Source: Mermis nigrescens (lineage: Eukaryota > Nematoda > Enoplea > Mermithida > Mermithidae). Taken from it: DNA of 64,000 nucleotides. The notes under the pieces are model-generated. The model was not told where the DNA came from and did not search any database. It saw only the letters and a list, made by a program, of their open reading frames with translations. Positions 11,460-23,194 of the stretch are shown here, piece after piece. A program made the translations under genes and the position numbers. Every line of letters begins with the position of its first letter. Position 1 is the first letter of the stretch. The DNA lies in assembly GCA_036768485.1 (NCBI GenBank), contig JAVLUZ010000346.1, positions 1,064,001 through 1,128,000 of the forward strand. Direction: 5' to 3'.

Positions 11460-12120
11460 TAAGTAGAGGATGGAGGCATATATGATCTTGAGGGGGGTCG
11501 GGGTGTTGTATTACCCTACAGCAAAGGCATTTTCACTTCCAGCAAAAATATTTTTACTCCCCCAGAATTTGCTCATTTTCAGAAAATTCATTGGAAGTGT
11601 CCAGATTTAAGCGTTTTTTTAGCAGTCTGATGGCTCAAAAGTGTCAACTTTTTGGCGCTTTGCGTCAAATTTGCATCAAAACCCTTTTTTGACTATATTT
11701 TGACCAATTTAATGAAGTCTTGCATGTTAATATTCTATAGAGAAAGGGCATCTCAGAAATTTTTCAATGTGCAGGTCTGGATGGGGGATCCCACACCAGA
11801 AGATGTTTACTCCCACCATACATCCTACCCAAAAGCTGAGAGATTTGATGTCCGATTTGTCAGGGAAATAGTTGCATTGTGGGCCATTTTTAGACAATTG
11901 GTACCTAAGCAATTTAGGGTTGCTTATTTCCTTCCCTTAAAATGGCCGGAGACCCCCAACCAAAATTTGAACTTACCTATTGGTGTGAACACAGTATAAA
12001 ATTTCCTTTTTATTTTTCTTCAGTTAAATATAATACTTTTGGCATAATCTACATATAAGAGTTTACAATAATCTAATTTATTGAATTTTCATACATAATT
12101 CCTTTTGCAGTAGTTATTAT
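11460..12120. repeat. MITE-like fragments, no gene
   Basis: Begins with ATATATGATCTTGAGGGGGG, related to the block at 7612, and includes a near-hairpin TTTTTGGCGCTTTGCGTCAAA (about 11650). A further GGATGGGGGATCCCACACC motif at 11778 belongs to a recurring G-run/C-run word also found at 28165, 30356 and 30570. Confidence 0.45.
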
Positions 12121-12157
12121 GATGACCTATTAACTTGAATATCTGCTATTACTCAAG

Positions 12158-12299
12158 GTGCATCAGCAATATTGTATGCGAGTCGTGCGGAACACGCTGA
12201 ATAAGGTCAATAGTCTTCATGCTAATGAATTTGATGACAATTTAGACAAAGAAGCAAACAGAAACGTCATTGTCGCTTTCAATGATGCAACTGTTTCTG
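12158..12299 (+). CDS. piggyBac-like gene, middle exon
   Basis: A 142-bp open block flanked by an acceptor (ACTCAAG, ending 12157) and a donor (TTTCTG|GTAGGT). It reads VHQQYCMRVVRNTLNKVNSL, then an acidic stretch (EFDDNLDKEAN), then NVIVAFNDATVS. It starts in phase 0, matching the end of the 10562-10832 exon, and ends in phase 1, matching the start of the 16561 exon. The agreement of both phases is the main evidence that these are exons of one spliced gene. The sequence itself matches nothing I recognise. Confidence 0.5.
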
Positions 12300-12499
12300 G
12301 TAGGTCATTGTAGCATACTCAGCATATTACATAGTTTGATGGTTCAGTCATAGGAGGATGCAGATTTGTTTTTTTAGTCACAAAAGGGTAATAGTCTTAA
12401 AGATACAGCTTTAAAATGCGCATTTTTCTCAAAAATAGTGGGATGTAAAAATCAGCACTGTCCATTGACTGTGATTAACGGGATGGGAGGAGACATTTG

Positions 12500-12640
12500 A
12501 CCATATGTGCGCGGCTCCAAAGGTCTAGAGGGGGTGCAAAATTTTTTCAAAGTAAAATATTGGCCTTAAAAATGTTGCTATGGCGAAACAAACACCTTTT
12601 TTGAAGGTCGCCAATAAATTATTTAGCGCAATAGAGAAAA
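12500..12640. repeat. Family A MITE, internal fragment
   Basis: GGGGGTGCAAAATTTTTTCA, then TTGGCCTTAAAAATGTTGCT, then ATGGCGAAACAAACACC match the core of the complete family A copies, for example 13739-13959. Terminal repeats are not preserved. Confidence 0.6.
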
Positions 12641-13730
12641 TATGTTTTTCTGTGACGACTTCAGCGACTCTTGTCGCCATTCTTCAAAATTTTTGGTGCT
12701 TTGTGTAAAAAATGAAATGGTACTTTTCAATTACATCTACTCTTAGGGGACAATTTTTGCACTAACTAGTCAGTAGACTTCAAACTGATTATGAGCGTGT
12801 TTTCAAAAACTTTAGAAAGCTGCAAAAAATTCCTGCTTCAAAACTTCTTCTGTAAAATAGACTGTTCCTCTCAAAGGCTGTATTTCAGGGGCCCCCAAAG
12901 TAATTTTTTTGTTTGTTTGTTTTCATATAAAAAGCAAAATTTTTGGCGCTTCATGTCATATTATCATTACTGTTTATAATTTAAGATAAAGCGCAACCAG
13001 AAAGACATCATTTTTTTGTAGCGTAATTAGAGCAATCAATTTTTTCCAAAAATTTTAAGTTTATTATCATAACCATAAGAGCATGTTCAAAAATATGTAT
13101 CAGAAAAAAACAATTTATTTTTAGCTGCCGCCCTTAACATTTACCAAGTTTTTGACCCCAGTTTGGACCGTCCCCCATCCACACATAGGCGCCATAATCA
13201 AAAAGATCCCAAAAAATCGATAATTGCCACTGGACCCCTAGAATAGCTATTTTTAGTACTTTTTGGATTAAATCCTAGCTATGCATAGCTGTAGATTGGC
13301 TTATTCATGGATTATCCAAATTTTTTACTTGTCATGCAATTTAGAAAGAAAAAGAAAAGTGGGTAACCTTGTGATTAGGTATTCTATGACTTTGTGCTTA
13401 GCGCATGACAATGCTGGGGTCAGCCATGAAAAAATCATGTAAAAGTGCTATTTTTGGGCTAAAAACAATGGGTGTCATATACGTCAAAAAACTGTTTTCT
13501 GACTTTTCTGACTATGACTGTTCTCTCTAAAACAAGAAACGTAAATGTTTTCAAAAAATTGGTCAAAGCTGGATAAGTCGAAATGTGTAAATGGCTTCAA
13601 GCACCAAAAACTTGCCCTTTAATGAAAATTTGTCCAAAAAACGCTGAAAACATAAATTTTTAAGAATTCTTTAAAAAATGACATTTCTGAAAGTCAGCGT
13701 TATTATAAATTCAGTCAGGGCCAATCTGGG
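12640..13730. other. Noncoding, short repeat fragments only
   Basis: Partial GGCGCTT motifs near 12700 and 12945, and a block at 13000-13060. No coding signal and no clear element ends. Confidence 0.4.
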
Positions 13731-13738
13731 GTGACCAC

Positions 13739-13959
13739 CATACATGGGCAGCAAGAAAATTCTGGGGGTGCAAGATTTTTGAAGGTCAGAAAATGACCTT
13801 AAAAATGGTGGTATGGCGATAAAAACACCATTTTTCGACGTTTCTCATCAAGCACTATCGATTGGCATCAAAAAAATTGCGAAAAAAACGAAAAAAAATT
13901 TTTGAAAATTGAATTCTGGGGGTTCATACCCCCACCCAAACCCCCCACGCCCAGGTGTG
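13739..13959. mobile_element. Family A hAT-type MITE, complete
   Basis: A 221-bp element with ends CATACATGGGCAGC and (reversed) CACACCTGGGCGTG. It is flanked by GTGACCAC (13731-13738) and GTGACGAC (13960-13967), an 8-bp target duplication with one mismatch. Eight-base duplications are the hAT signature. The conserved core runs from a C/G-rich end through GGTGGTATGGCG, ACGTTTCTCATCAAGCACTA and AAATTGAATTCTGGGGG. There is no coding capacity; it would need a transposase in trans. Confidence 0.88.
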
Positions 13960-14016
13960 GTGACGACGATCCCATCCCAACCCCAAGAACACGTCTAATG
14001 CTCAGTGTAAGCCTTG

Positions 14017-14453
14017 CGGGCACGTAGCTGGACTTCTAAATTTGGGGAGGGAACTAAAATTTGAAAGTCAAATATTTCGACTAATACTGGTAGATAGACA
14101 AAAATAATGACGGTTTTGAGCCTTTCTTAGCAAGCTCATTATAGTGGCTGAAGAAAAATTTGAAAAAATTAATAAAAATTTTAATTTTAATTGTCTCAAA
14201 AAAGTATGTTTGAAGAACATTTGGCTGTTTGTAGGACAAAAGTTATGCTAAAAACAATACATTTGGGGCGAAGCGCCTAAAAATTTTTAGTCTATTTGCT
14301 CAAAAGTGTGCTAAAATCTATTCTGGATGTATTTCAAATTAGACTTTGAATTTTCAGTCTATTCCTTTGGGGGACCCTTCTAAGAAATATTCGCATTTTC
14401 AAAATTTTGGGGAGGACTAGTCCCCCCCAGTCCCCCCCACAGCTACGTGCCTG
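14017..14453. mobile_element. Family B hAT-type MITE, long copy
   Basis: Ends CGGGCACGTAGCT and, at the right, AGCTACGTGCCTG are inverted repeats. The hexamer AGCCTT lies beside both ends (about 14010 and 14455), consistent with a decayed 8-bp duplication. The interior has a hairpin GGCG-AAG-CGCC at about 14264. At 437 bp it is nearly three times the length of the copy at 61758. Confidence 0.75.
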
Positions 14454-14459
14454 AGCCTT

Positions 14460-15830
14460 AGACTCAAAAAAACTTTTAAGTATTTGTAGTCTGTCTCACA
14501 AGCATGTGCCTTTTTGCTCACATTTTCAAGATGGTGTGAACCATTGTGAACCTAAATTTTCCGTCATTGCATTAAATAGATTAGTACATATTGTATACTA
14601 TCAGTTAATTTCCGGAAATATTCTGAAAACTGTACTCAGACATACAGAATACTTTTCATTGTTTGTAAAAACAGTAAATTTAACGTTCAAAATTTTTTGT
14701 ACGATAAAATTGGTCAAATAGCCTATAAAAGGTCTTTTTGGAGTAATTTCGCACTATTGAAGCATTTTCAGTTCATTTTGACTGTATTTTATGCCTTTTA
14801 ACACTGAAAATGCAGAAATTGATCACTTTTTGACAATTTTCGGGTAAAAAAGTGCATACAATTACTGATCCCGGCGCCGGAAAAATTTTAGCATTTTTAC
14901 TGATGTTGATGTCAAAAATGATGCAGAACAAGACTTGTTCGCTCGAAATCGCCGGACAGTACTGGTCTAGCTGACCCCTCAGTGGGGGGGTGATACCCCC
15001 TCACCCCCCTCCTCACCCCTATGTGCACGTTTGCTCAGCATTCATGTTCTTCCCCCAAATTTCCCGCTGCCCCCCACAGAATTCTGTGGACTCTTCCAGA
15101 GTGGAAAATGGAAATTTTCTTGGGGGAAAACAGGTAAAATGAGGACTAAAAACGCTTGAAAATTCAGAATTTTCTCCAAAAGTGCCTGAAATTGACTGGA
15201 GACTATAGATAAATACGTTTTTATGGTAATCAAGCACTTATGCGAGTTTTTCACATCATTTTGACCCCAAAAAGCTCGATTTTCTACCCCTCAAGGCCGG
15301 CTACGCAGTGTATGCATGAGGTCACTTTCAATCACAACATTTTTTAGATCCCTTCTGACTCGCAGTGAACACTAGAATCATCTAAATTTGGTATCTGTCT
15401 GAGGCAAACACATATGGGCATTGGGAGATTGGGGTTCTCTAAACAGCCCATTAATCGGCGCTCCTGGAATTGCTACATATGTATGTTATTAGTACTTTAT
15501 TTGGGATTTGGACCCACTCAGACATTACAGAATTTAGCTGACAATTTATGTGTCTAAATCATACATGTGACAATTGAAAATTTTGGGTCGGGGTTTCCTG
15601 TCATTTTTGGGGATGGGGGTAAACGCCTCCAATTCTTGATCAGAAATGGCCAAAGATGGCCTAAAAACACGACTTTTTTTAGTTTTTTTCCCGAAAATGG
15701 AGGGGGAATTTTTGGCCTGCCAACTTTGGAAGGTGAATCCCTCATCCTCCTCTTACATGTATAGTCTAAATCATTTTTAGTTCTTGCAGCTTCCAAAATC
15801 CAGTGGTGTAGCTTTGTTGGAAGACTGAAG
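14460..15830. other. Repeat-rich noncoding stretch
   Basis: C-run/G-run blocks at 14975-15080 and 15590-15740 look like decayed MITE ends. No coding signal was found; short frames on both strands overlap those repeats. Confidence 0.4.
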
Positions 15831-15832
15831 GA

Positions 15833-16087
15833 CATAGGTGGGTGGCCTTCAAGTTCTGGGGGAGGCTGCTTTATTTTTTGAAAATGAAATTTTTGGCCTT
15901 AAAAACAGTGCTGTGGCAAAAAAACACCATTTTCAAACGTTTCTCGTCAAGCTCTTGATTGGCATCAAAGAAACCAAAGAAAGCAAATTTAAAAAATTTA
16001 ATTCTCGGGGGTATTTATCTACCATTTCTTGCTGGGAATTTGGCCTTCCGGTTGGTGCATATTCCGAAACCCCTATGCCCAGGTATG
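15833..16087. mobile_element. Family A MITE, diverged copy
   Basis: Starts CATAGGTGGGTGGCC and ends GCCCAGGTATG, with the family core (TTTTTGGCCTTAAAAACAGT, TCGTCAAGCTCTTGATTGGC). Flanks CTGAAGGA and CTGGAGTA agree at 6 of 8 positions. Confidence 0.7.
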
Positions 16088-16560
16088 CTGGAGTAACTGA
16101 TAACTTCAAAATTTTATAGATTCTAGTATATTTTATGAGGATCAATGAAAGAATAGAAATTCATGATAGGTTTTTGAATAGCAGTAGAGTAGATTTCATT
16201 ACAATTTTGAGCTAATAAAGAGAAAATTTTTGGACATTGCACATCAGATTATGTTTTTGCTCTTTCATACAGTTCAAGTTTGGTCATTGCACACAATATT
16301 CTCAGCATAATCAAAATAAAGCGAAATTTTTTTTTATCTTTTGTCTCCTATGTGTAGAGTCAGCAGAGAAACTCAAAGCTATTGTTATTTTCGCCGATCT
16401 TGAATACTTCAAATTTTTAATTTCCTCTCAAATTTAGAACTTAGAAGGTCAGCTTCATGCCTGCTGAACGCCTGAATTATTGGTTTATACAATTTTTTCC
16501 AGGGGACAAATGTTGTCTTGTTTTGTTTAAATTTTTCCACATGTTATTCAGAAAATGCAG

Positions 16561-16694
16561 TTCTTCCTGGCACTTCCGGCCAAAAGCGTGGACGCTGCAC
16601 AATGTGCACAGCTCAGCTATCATCAAAGATCCGTGGTCAGGAGAGACAGAGAAACCAATCTAATGCAGTTACAACGCAGAAGTGCTGCATTTGA
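16561..16694 (+). CDS. piggyBac-like gene, last exon with Cys motif, truncated
   Basis: An acceptor (GAAAATGCAG) ends at 16560. Read in phase 1 from the previous exon, the frame gives LPGTSGQKRGRCTMCTAQLS and continues to TQKCCI, stopping at TGA 16692-16694. A related exon at 62414-62627 has the same layout (K/A-RG-x-C-x2-C, a basic spacer, then TQKC) but goes on to complete the C-x2-C and C-H pattern. This copy is therefore cut short inside the second Cys pair. C-terminal Cys-rich domains are usual in piggyBac-type transposases, where they bind DNA ends. Confidence 0.55.
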
Positions 16695-16699
16695 AATTA

Positions 16700-17400
16700 T
16701 TTATTTTAAATATTTTATCACAACCAAACTATGAAACATTCAAAGAAAAGCGTTTCATTCCTCTTTGCTCAAATGTGTGATAATTTGCATCTCTTTTTTT
16801 GTTTATTTGTATGTACTAGCCTATTGTTTCCATATTGATTGCTGTGCTTCGTTTTTTGTGCATGTCCCTAGTAAATAATCGTCCTTCTTATTTCTCAATA
16901 ATTTTTTCTACCTGTGTAATTTGAGCCACATATACACACATACATATATGCAACATAAATGTATATCTAGTGTATAGGTCTACTGTACCTACATGCTGTG
17001 TAAGGGGTACCCAATTCATGATCAACTTGTTTGTTCTCGTTCACCTAAGTGGATATAACATTCCTGTGCAATTTGCTTATTCATGATTTATTTTGGTTTC
17101 ACTTACATGACAATTGGAATCCCCCTGGGTCGGTTTAGGAAATATTGATGGGCCGCCCTGCATATAATGCTTTGTACATACGTGCATACATAGGTAATCC
17201 TATGTAGGTAGGTATGTTATGTAGGTACCTAAAGTTTTCATGGAGCCAGCAGCTGAAAAATTGAGTAGATATAGCCATATGAACATGGACATAGGCGTAA
17301 GTATTGTAAGTACTTAGAAGCATGTTGTGAATGCTAATTTTGATGTTTCAATATTGGGTATGTACGTAATTTAATTACCTAACATGGTAGTTTGTAAAAT
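16700..17400. other. Noncoding with TACATA/GTAGGTA-rich simple sequence
   Basis: Repeated GTACATA, GTAGGTA and CATACA words between 16925 and 17300 form low-complexity DNA; a similar patch lies at 22140-22280. No gene is visible. Confidence 0.5.
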
Positions 17401-17560
17401 TTGTGGGCAGCACCAAAATTCTGGGGGATCAAAGTGGTGTAAATGGCGAAAAGTAGCTCTAAAAATGGCTAAAAATAGGATTCTGGGGGTATTTGAAGTT
17501 CTGGGGAGGTCAGGCAGGACCCTCCAAACCCCCCGTGCCCATGTGTGTTGGTACCTACCT
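17400..17560. repeat. Family A-related MITE variant
   Basis: Terminal words TGGGCAGCACCAAAATTCTG and CGTGCCCATGTGTG match family A ends, but the middle (AAAGTAGCTCTAAAAATGGC) is replaced by a segment shared with 7530-7560. This suggests a separate subfamily. Confidence 0.6.
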
Positions 17561-17899
17561 TGTATGTGGATGTACATACATATCGTCAAGTGTGATTACA
17601 AAAATGGGAATAGTGGTTTTAGACCTCAAAATTCGAAATATAGCGGATCTCGCGTTCATATGTTGGTACTGGCAGAATTAGCACTATGAATAGAGCTAAT
17701 GGTGAAAACACGCAGCTCCAATGAAAATATCAGGCTTCACATTCATAAATTGTAAATCTTGAGGGCAGCAAAGATGAATAAAGTGACTCAGTGGCAAGCT
17801 AAATCATAATCATAGGTAGCGCGTTAGCGCGTACCTATAATATACTTGGGTACCCCCAACACCTGGGCACCCCCCTACAGCTATAACAGAACACTTCTG

Positions 17900-18930
17900 G
17901 AAGGTGCGGTTTTTTTTTAAAGAAAGATAATAAAAAAATTCGCTGCCCGTGTTTTTTTGTTTTTCTTGAAACTCAAAATTGACTGTGTAAAGAAGGTGTA
18001 AAGTTTTTGTGTAACGTTATAACATAGGACAAATTTTGGGACCTTTTTACTGCGGCATGTGGACAACTGAGTATTGATGACTCGAAGGATTGAACAGAAT
18101 AGGATAATAGAGGGATGAATTCTACAGATGACCTTTTTTTGTTTTTTGAAATTCGCATTATTTATCGAACGGCAGTGTAAAGAGTGCGAAAATCTGGGGG
18201 TGAAAAAGCACTTTTTAGTCGAGTTTTCAACCTTCCTATGTCCGATACTAACTCCGGTTATGAGGTTTTTAAAATGTTTTCTGACAGAAATGTAGAGCGG
18301 ATCAAGGGCTACATTCTGCATATAAGCAAAGTCTTCTATGCTCTATGGTGAGTTAGATCCTGGGGTTTAAAGTTTACACTCTAGTGGATGGTGTAAAAAA
18401 ACGGATTTTAACTAAGATTTCTCTGCCAAATTTTTCCGCTTATGAGTCAGTGCAAATCGAAGACAGCATTAATAAAGTGCCTCACAGGGGCTAAACATCG
18501 CAGCAAACCGCATTTTAAAAAACGCAATATTGAGTTATTTATGGGGGTGTAAAGTTCGAAATCAGAGGTAAAAAATGGGCTAAAAAACACGTTTTTTTCC
18601 GAAGTTTGATTGATAAATCATGCCAAATAATTTTTGCAACAGAATTTTGGCACACAGGAATGTACTACGATTTAAAAGCTACAAATTGTACCAAATCGAA
18701 TTTCTTTAAACTCAATGGGGAGTTCGGTACGGAATTTTAAAGTTTACAGTGTTCTAAATGATGGAAAATACGTTTTTGTTGCGTTTTTTGTTCGCCACTT
18801 TCTCCGTCCAGAAGTCGGGATAAGTCTAATAGAATAAAAATAAAGTGCTTTATATCGGGTGCATGTCAAAGCAAATTGTCTATACATTAATATTTAGCGA
18901 GTGTAAAGTCAAAAATTTGGAGTTTTAAAT
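17900..18930. repeat. Diverged tandem array, about 180-bp unit, TGTAAAGT motif
   Basis: The motif GTGTAAAGT or TTTAAAGTTTACA recurs at about 18366, 18545, 18733 and 18900, spaced 167-188 bp. Between these anchors the units share a cadence: a C-rich 'CACTTTCTCCG / TTCTCCGGTTACGAGTC' block about 80 bp after the anchor and 'ATAAAGTGC' about 120 bp after. Units have diverged heavily, so the array is old. No coding signal. Confidence 0.6.
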
Positions 18931-19055
18931 GCGTTTCTGTCTTGTTTTTTCTGCCTGCTTCTCCGGTTACGAGTCAGGGACACGTTTATCAAGTCTAGAA
19001 ATGGACCAGGAATCAAATTTGATATGCCAGTCTGGCGCATATGTTCACACTCTAC

Positions 19056-19900
19056 GGTGTTGTAAAGTAGTTTACACCAATTGTTAGTTTGCCCATAGAA
19101 CATTATGTAGACTTAATTTTTTCATAAATATTAATCGTAATATCGGAACAATATCAAAATTACGAATCTGACTAAAATCTTCTTTACACTAGGTGTTTAC
19201 ATGAAGTTTACACTACATATATATTTATCTTCGTTGTTGAGCATTCCTGAAACCTAATTTTTTCTTGGAGCCTAGAAGTTTTCAAAGGATCAAATGTGAG
19301 ACGTCACATAGGCGCGTTTGTTTACATCCAACAGTGATGTAAAGTAGTTTACATTCATTGCTTATATGTCCTCAGACCATTGTAGAGACATAATTTTTTC
19401 ATGAATGTTGATCATAATATCCGAGTAATTTTTTACACTGCATGTTAGCCTTTGTTCTAGAGCATTGCAAAAATCGAAATTTTTTCCTGAGATATAAAAA
19501 TTTACAGGGAATGAAATATATACGTCAATTGGGCGCGCTTGCTTACACTCAGCAGTATTGCAAAGTGGTTTAAACCTAATGTTTATTGTCTTTAAAACAT
19601 TATGGAGACTCATTTTTCCATAAATGTTGAAAGAAATATCGGAGCAATATCAAAATTACGAATCCGACTAAAATATTCTTTACGCTATGTGTTTGTGTAA
19701 AGTTTACGTTACGTGTTAACCCTAATTCGATAGACTTGCAGAGACTTTGTAACTGAAGTCAAGAAATTTTCAAGGATTCATATGTGAGACATCAATTAAG
19801 TGAGTTTGTTTACCCTCAAAAGTAATCTAAAGTGATTTAAAAATTATGTTCAAGTGTCCTTAGATCATTGAAGAGATGTAATTTTGTCTTAAATGGGTTG
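19056..19900. repeat. Tandem array, about 230-270-bp unit, TGTAAAGTAGTTTACA motif
   Basis: Four units start near 19060, 19330, 19558 and 19827 with a palindrome-like TGTAAAGTAGTTTACA that decays to ATCTAAAGTGATTTAAA in the last. Later landmarks also repeat: CATTATGTAGAC/CATTGTAGAGAC, TTTTTCATAAATATTAATC, TATCGGA(A/G)CAATATCAAAAT and GTGTTTACATGAAGTTTACA. It adjoins the 180-bp array and shares its anchor motif, so both may derive from one ancestral repeat. Confidence 0.7.
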
Positions 19901-20525
19901 CATTAAAGCTAAATCTTTCTTAGCCGTGTTTATAATATGTTTCACAAAATCTTGCACATGGAGAGCTATCGTTTAATTGATGTAAATTGCCTGCAAAAGT
20001 GGTTTAAAATGAACCAACAATCACATTACTGTGCACAGAAGTCGACAAAGATATACAGCTTTATTGTAATCATGTACATTAATAAGCCGTAAACTGTTAG
20101 TATTCTCTACACCTAGTAGTTGTGTAAAGTTTGCACTATTCATTTGTTGTTAATATGTAGTCTATACTACAAATTTATTTTACTACCAAATCAAAGCGTT
20201 AGTGTTCCTTACATTTGATATTTGCGTGAAGTTTTTGAATTTTTGCCGAAAATCTTTGCCTTCTAATTTACCAACATCCCGCCTTTTCCATTTTCTTGAA
20301 GTTTAAAATCTTTTATAATTCTCTCATAATTTAATGGTAGGTTTTAACTTTAAGTTTCTCTTGGTTTACAACTCTCGCTTAGCAAGCTCATTTTTCAAAA
20401 CTTTTTCATAGTGATCAGATTAGTTGCGTTTAGTTTGGAATTGGTGGACGGTCGTTATTTTATTACTCGGCTTAAATAAACCAAGTGACTATCCTTTGAT
20501 TATTTTCTTCATCGCAAATTCAAAC

Positions 20526-20622
20526 ACCCACTTTTCAATTTGAAAATTGACCCAATTTTCAATTTGAAAATTGATCCAATTTTTCAATTCGAAAAATTGA
20601 AAATTGGGTGTTTTCAATTTCA
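20526..20622. repeat. Nested hairpins of TTTTCAATTTGAAAA
   Basis: Three successive copies of CAATTTGAAAATTG-type palindromes (20537, 20558, 20583). The cluster as a whole is also an inverted repeat, starting ACACCCACTTTTC and ending GAAAATTGGGTGT. It could fold into alternative cruciforms. Function unknown. Confidence 0.7.
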
Positions 20623-20629
20623 AAAGTCA

Positions 20630-20916
20630 CAACACATTGTGCTTGTGTATTGATTGAGTGAGGATTTGCAATGTGAATTCGTTGGTTAAATTTTTGTGCT
20701 TGATTATAAGTGAACTGCACATTAAGAAGAAATAACTTAATGCAGTTTTAATTTGAAAATGGATGGTGTCAATAAGGTTGTCTTGTTTAAAAAGGATAAT
20801 GCTGATGTTAAGAACAATATTGTTTTCCGCGTTCTTGGACTGTTGTCATTATTGTGGCATGTTACTGATTGTGTTTACTGACTGATGTACTGAAATTACG
20901 CTAATTAAAAGTAGTG
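20630..20916. other. Noncoding spacer
   Basis: No recognised gene. A short open stretch from 20760 (ATGGATGGTGTCAATAAGG) runs about 40 codons and matches nothing I know. Confidence 0.35.
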
Positions 20917-21681
20917 TACTAGCAAAGAAAAATGCTCCGATGGAACAAAAAAGATGAATATACTTGGAATTGTGGATTATTATGGATGTAAAAGGAGGGG
21001 ACAAGGAAAAATCTACCTAAAGTCGTAAAATCTGCTAAAAATCACACTTTCTCTAAGCAACGCAAAAATCGATGTATATTCTGCGGCCTCTAAAAAAGTG
21101 TCTTTTTTAAATAATGTTCGAAGTTTCAGATAAGAGTGTATAAACGAAATCTATCAAGGTTACTTTTTTAAATTGCTGGCACCTGATTGATAGAAAACTA
21201 AGAGGTATTGTATTTAAAGTTGTTTTGTCTTATGAGCATTATAGCAAGCAAAGCAGGAGCCGATTGATTAGTGCACACAATCGTTTCGGGCATGCTAGTG
21301 TATCTACATTAAGTCTGTTTCAAGTCAACTTGCGTGTTTCCTACTGTTTTTAACCAACCATGTCTTAAATTGTCTTCGATGTTTGCTATTTCATTCAATT
21401 GACTTGGAAGACTGTTAGTTTACTTAATATCATTTCCCATAGCTACTGCATAGCTAACGTGCTGCTGTTTCAATCATTGTTATGGTTGAATATTTATTTT
21501 AATCTGTTGGCCGCAGAATATACATCGATTTTTTGCGTTGCTTAGAGAAAGTGTGATTTTTAGCAGATTTTCCGACTTTAGGTAGATTTTTCCTTGTCCC
21601 CTCCTTTTACATCCATAATAATCCACAATTCCAAGTATATTCATCTTTTTTGTTCCATCGGAGCATTTTTCTTTGCTAGTA
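20917..21681. repeat. Inverted repeat, two 172-bp arms with a 420-bp spacer
   Basis: Arms 20917-21088 and 21509-21681 are near-perfect reverse complements (outer edges TACTAGCAAAG / CTTTGCTAGTA; inner edges CTGCGGCC / GGCCGCAG). Each arm is mostly open in one frame, outside to inside, with landmarks MNILGIVDYYGC and GRGQGKIYLKS-like residues. The left arm has a stop (TCGTAA) where the right reads TCGGAA. The arms may be a duplicated exon fragment in inverted orientation or the ends of a foldback element. Flanks show no clear target duplication. Confidence 0.8.
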
Positions 21682-21699
21682 TATATATTATTAGCTGCC

Positions 21700-23180
21700 A
21701 AACTTTGTCACTAGATTATAAATGCTCCTTTTTATAAAATAAGCGAAAAGGGCAAACATGCACATTTTTGATATGGACAATAATAAGTTTCTACTGGCCA
21801 GGACATTTTGCGAACCAATTTTTATTTATCCAGACAGTGCAAATGCCAAAATTTTGTTATCAGGACGAATTTCAAGAATAATTTCAGTAATACATAGAAG
21901 AATCACTCTTTCTCAGTAAGATGAAAAGAAAATTCTGAGGATAAATGCTATTCAAATACAAATCGAATAAAACGTGGTGTGTACAATTTTCCGCTGATCT
22001 CATTCAGCCAGAATATGATTTGAAGCGAAATTAAAATACATCTATCTGTCTTTGTCTAATATCGATTTCTATGGGCGCAGTGCGTTTCTAAAAATACGCG
22101 GACCAACACCAATTGAGTAATTTTTTTGCTAGAGCATTGGCATAATACGCGTACCTATGCTATGTAAATGTAATTGACAACAAGGGTAGGTACAAAGGCG
22201 TAAACGGAGGGATATGCAAACGCAGGTACATAGGTATGTACATTATGTACATACAGGTATGTAGGTACATTATACTTGTACTGGCACGCTCTTCTATTCA
22301 CCAATAGGCAGAGGTAATGTAGGACGCTTTATTACTGTAGCCAGCCTGTGAATTAACTCCACAGACATGGCAACTCGACAGCCAAAATGAACATGGCGGT
22401 GGAAGGGTTAATTGTCAAAAACGTCAAAACGCTATGTTTTTGATGCATATCCAGTATTTTTGAGCTAAGAAAGGAACTTTAACATTTCACCCCACCCAGA
22501 ATTCCCATGTAGACATCTGGATATGGACCAAATTGTTGTTGGGCCCGCCATTGCCTCCTTAAGCAAATCCTGGATAAGGGCTGGGGGATATTGCATATAT
22601 ATATATCAGGGATATTGCATTCCTCCATATGTGGGCATGGGGGGTTGAAAGTATGCACCCCCTCAGAAGGCAGAATAGCCCCAGAGATAAAAATACACCC
22701 TCCAGAAATCAATTTGTGACAATTTTTTGTTTTGTTCGCAATCTTCAGATGCCAATGGATAGTGCTTGATGAGAAAAATGTTGAAAAATTGTGTTTCTTT
22801 GCTATACCATTTTAAAGCTGCTTTTTGACCTTTGAAAAATCATGCGCCCTCAGAATTTTGGTGCTGCCCACCTATTTTCAGGCACGTAGCCCTGCCAACC
22901 TATTTTTTGGGGGACCAACACAGATTTTAGGGGGAATAAGCCCAAGAAGGCCAAACATAGAACAAAATAATGTTTGAAAAGTCGTATTTTTCTGAATTTT
23001 GGTGGAGGTCCAAACCTACTATTCCACCAGAGATAAGTGCTTGCCTATGCTTTCCTCTACCTACTACATAGTGTTTTGCGAAAGCTGATTAGAACAATTT
23101 TTCTCCTTTGATAATTGAGCTTATCATTATTAAATTTTGTAATGAAATACCTAATAATTAAGTGTTTCCAAATAATTTCC
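21700..23180. other. Noncoding, MITE fragments
   Basis: A family A MITE (22626-22875) is followed by a left end of family B (CAGGCACGTAGCC, 22879). A TACATA-rich patch lies at 22140-22280. GGAAGGGTTAA at about 22402 resembles a piggyBac end but has no partner nearby. Confidence 0.45.
22626..22875. mobile_element. Family A MITE, reverse orientation
   Basis: Left end CATATGTGGGCATGGGGGG and right end GGTGCTGCCCACCTAT. The core GATGCCAATGGATAGTGCTT, then GATGAGAAAAATGTTGAAAA, matches other copies in this orientation. The target duplication cannot be seen, perhaps because a family B end abuts directly. Confidence 0.75.
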
Positions 23181-23194
23181 AAATAAACTAATTA

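Noticed and set aside
22400..22412. GGAAGGGTTAA as a piggyBac end
   Set aside because: No partner end in inverted orientation within several kilobases and the outer bases do not match the 26005 repeat closely enough.
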